Below, piece by piece: positions 63,515 through 64,000 of a stretch of 64,000 nucleotides of DNA. Position 1 is the first letter of the stretch. Each line of letters starts with the position of its first letter. The DNA comes from Terfezia claveryi (lineage: Eukaryota; Ascomycota; Pezizomycetes; Pezizales; Pezizaceae), in assembly GCA_015179025.1 (NCBI GenBank), contig WHUX01000053.1:186001-250000 (forward strand), in the 5' to 3' direction. The position numbers and the translations under genes are program-made. The notes beneath the pieces are model-generated. The model was not told where the DNA came from, did not search any database, and was given only the letters and a program-made list of their open reading frames with translations.

Positions 63515-64000
63515 ATGTCTTCGCCACCAGCATCACCACAGCCGTCGAGCGCTCTGCATTCGCATACACTTCGGGGGCCTCGTGAGCCCACAAACTTTAC
63601 ACCACGAGCACCCGCTGCTGTGACAGCACCAACAGACCACCCTACACCTGCTGCCGAGTTGAAGAAGACGTTCTCCAAGCTAATGAAAGGTACAACCTTA
63701 ACAGGTACAAAAAAGGGCAACAGACCCGACTTTGGCGACTTTGATGAGCGGATAGCTAGGTACAAAGCGAGAAAAGAACGTGAGAAGGCAGGGAAAATTC
63801 GAGATAGGGAGAATGCATCCCGGAAAGTCGATCTCGGTCCAGCCCTGGGTCAATTTGATACACCGAACGTTCGGGAAAGGATCCGGAAGTGGCAGGCAAC
63901 GGGGGCGGGGGTAGTCAGCGGAGACCCTACTGTAATTTTACCACCGCCTATAATTCCATTCCAATCTCCGGCTGGTTCAGTGGCAGGAAGCGATTGCGGG
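63515..64000 (+). CDS. Unrecognised protein, N-terminal part, runs off the window
   Basis: An open frame from the ATG at 63515 continues to the last base, 162 codons with no stop, so the gene is cut by the window edge. The first 70 residues are Pro/Ser/Thr-rich and probably disordered (MSSPPASPQPSSALHSHTLR). Residues about 50-110 include LKKTFSKLMKGTTL and a basic coiled stretch (DERIARYKARKEREKAGKIR), then TPNVRERIRKWQ near 128. I recognise no domain. The start follows a good intron-like acceptor (TTTATTTTCTAG) about 20 bases upstream, so the leader is probably spliced, or an additional coding exon lies upstream. Confidence 0.6.
   Translation, partial: MSSPPASPQPSSALHSHTLRGPREPTNFTPRAPAAVTAPTDHPTPAAELKKTFSKLMKGTTLTGTKKGNRPDFGDFDERIARYKARKEREKAGKIRDRENASRKVDLGPALGQFDTPNVRERIRKWQATGAGVVSGDPTVILPPPIIPFQSPAGSVAGSDCG

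Overview
The window is nuclear DNA from a filamentous ascomycete (Pezizomycotina). Three things point there: short spliceosomal introns of about 44-120 bases with GT...AG ends, a velvet-domain developmental regulator, and a set of ordinary fungal housekeeping genes. Gene density is low for such a fungus, with about 14 genes in 64 kb. Much of the rest is decayed transposon-like sequence, which would suit a repeat-rich lineage such as Pezizomycetes. That last placement is an inference; there is no rRNA or mitochondrial marker to settle it.

Layout. 1-5.0 kb is a pile-up of transposon relics: two abutting TA-flanked inverted-repeat elements (873-1210 and 1216-1905), an element with arms of about 125 bp carrying a broken Tc1/pogo-type transposase tail (2070-2688), a transposase-like fragment on the other strand (2704-3008), and a 1.7-kb foldback element (3207-4889). 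5.1-22.5 kb is the gene-rich core: dynactin p27 (DCTN6-like), cis-prenyltransferase (RER2-like), a 1059-aa disordered RGG-rich protein, coatomer beta-prime (SEC27), the complex I MWFE subunit (NDUFA1-like) and a MYST acetyltransferase (SAS3-like). SEC39 (minus strand) follows at 25.6-28.4 kb. A gene-free stretch of more than 6 kb leads to a velvet gene, probably vosA, at 34.8-36.7 kb. A 1239-aa single-pass membrane protein of unknown function is at 40.5-44.4 kb. An ankyrin-PH-FFAT-ORD oxysterol-binding protein (OSH1/2 type) is at 47.0-51.1 kb. A ZIP zinc transporter, ATP12, ATG27 and a P-loop sulfotransferase-like gene follow on the minus strand (51.9-60.8 kb). The 5' part of an unrecognised gene runs off the right end.

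How the genes relate. There is no operon and no biosynthetic cluster. Several genes serve the early secretory and endomembrane system: SEC27 in the COPI coat, SEC39 in the Dsl1 tether that captures COPI vesicles at the ER, the OSBP at membrane contact sites, ATG27 in Atg9 vesicle traffic and RER2 in dolichol synthesis. I treat the grouping as probably chance. ATP12 and the MWFE subunit serve mitochondria; the MYST enzyme and the velvet protein act in chromatin and transcription.

The most unusual signal is a short dispersed motif, TAGTCTGGTTGGCACAAG and variants. It occurs at least 20 times on both strands, almost only between genes, and is often paired head-to-head into small palindromes. It looks like the terminal repeat of a very short non-autonomous element family. 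Exon joins given below were worked out by reading frame and family similarity, without transcript data.
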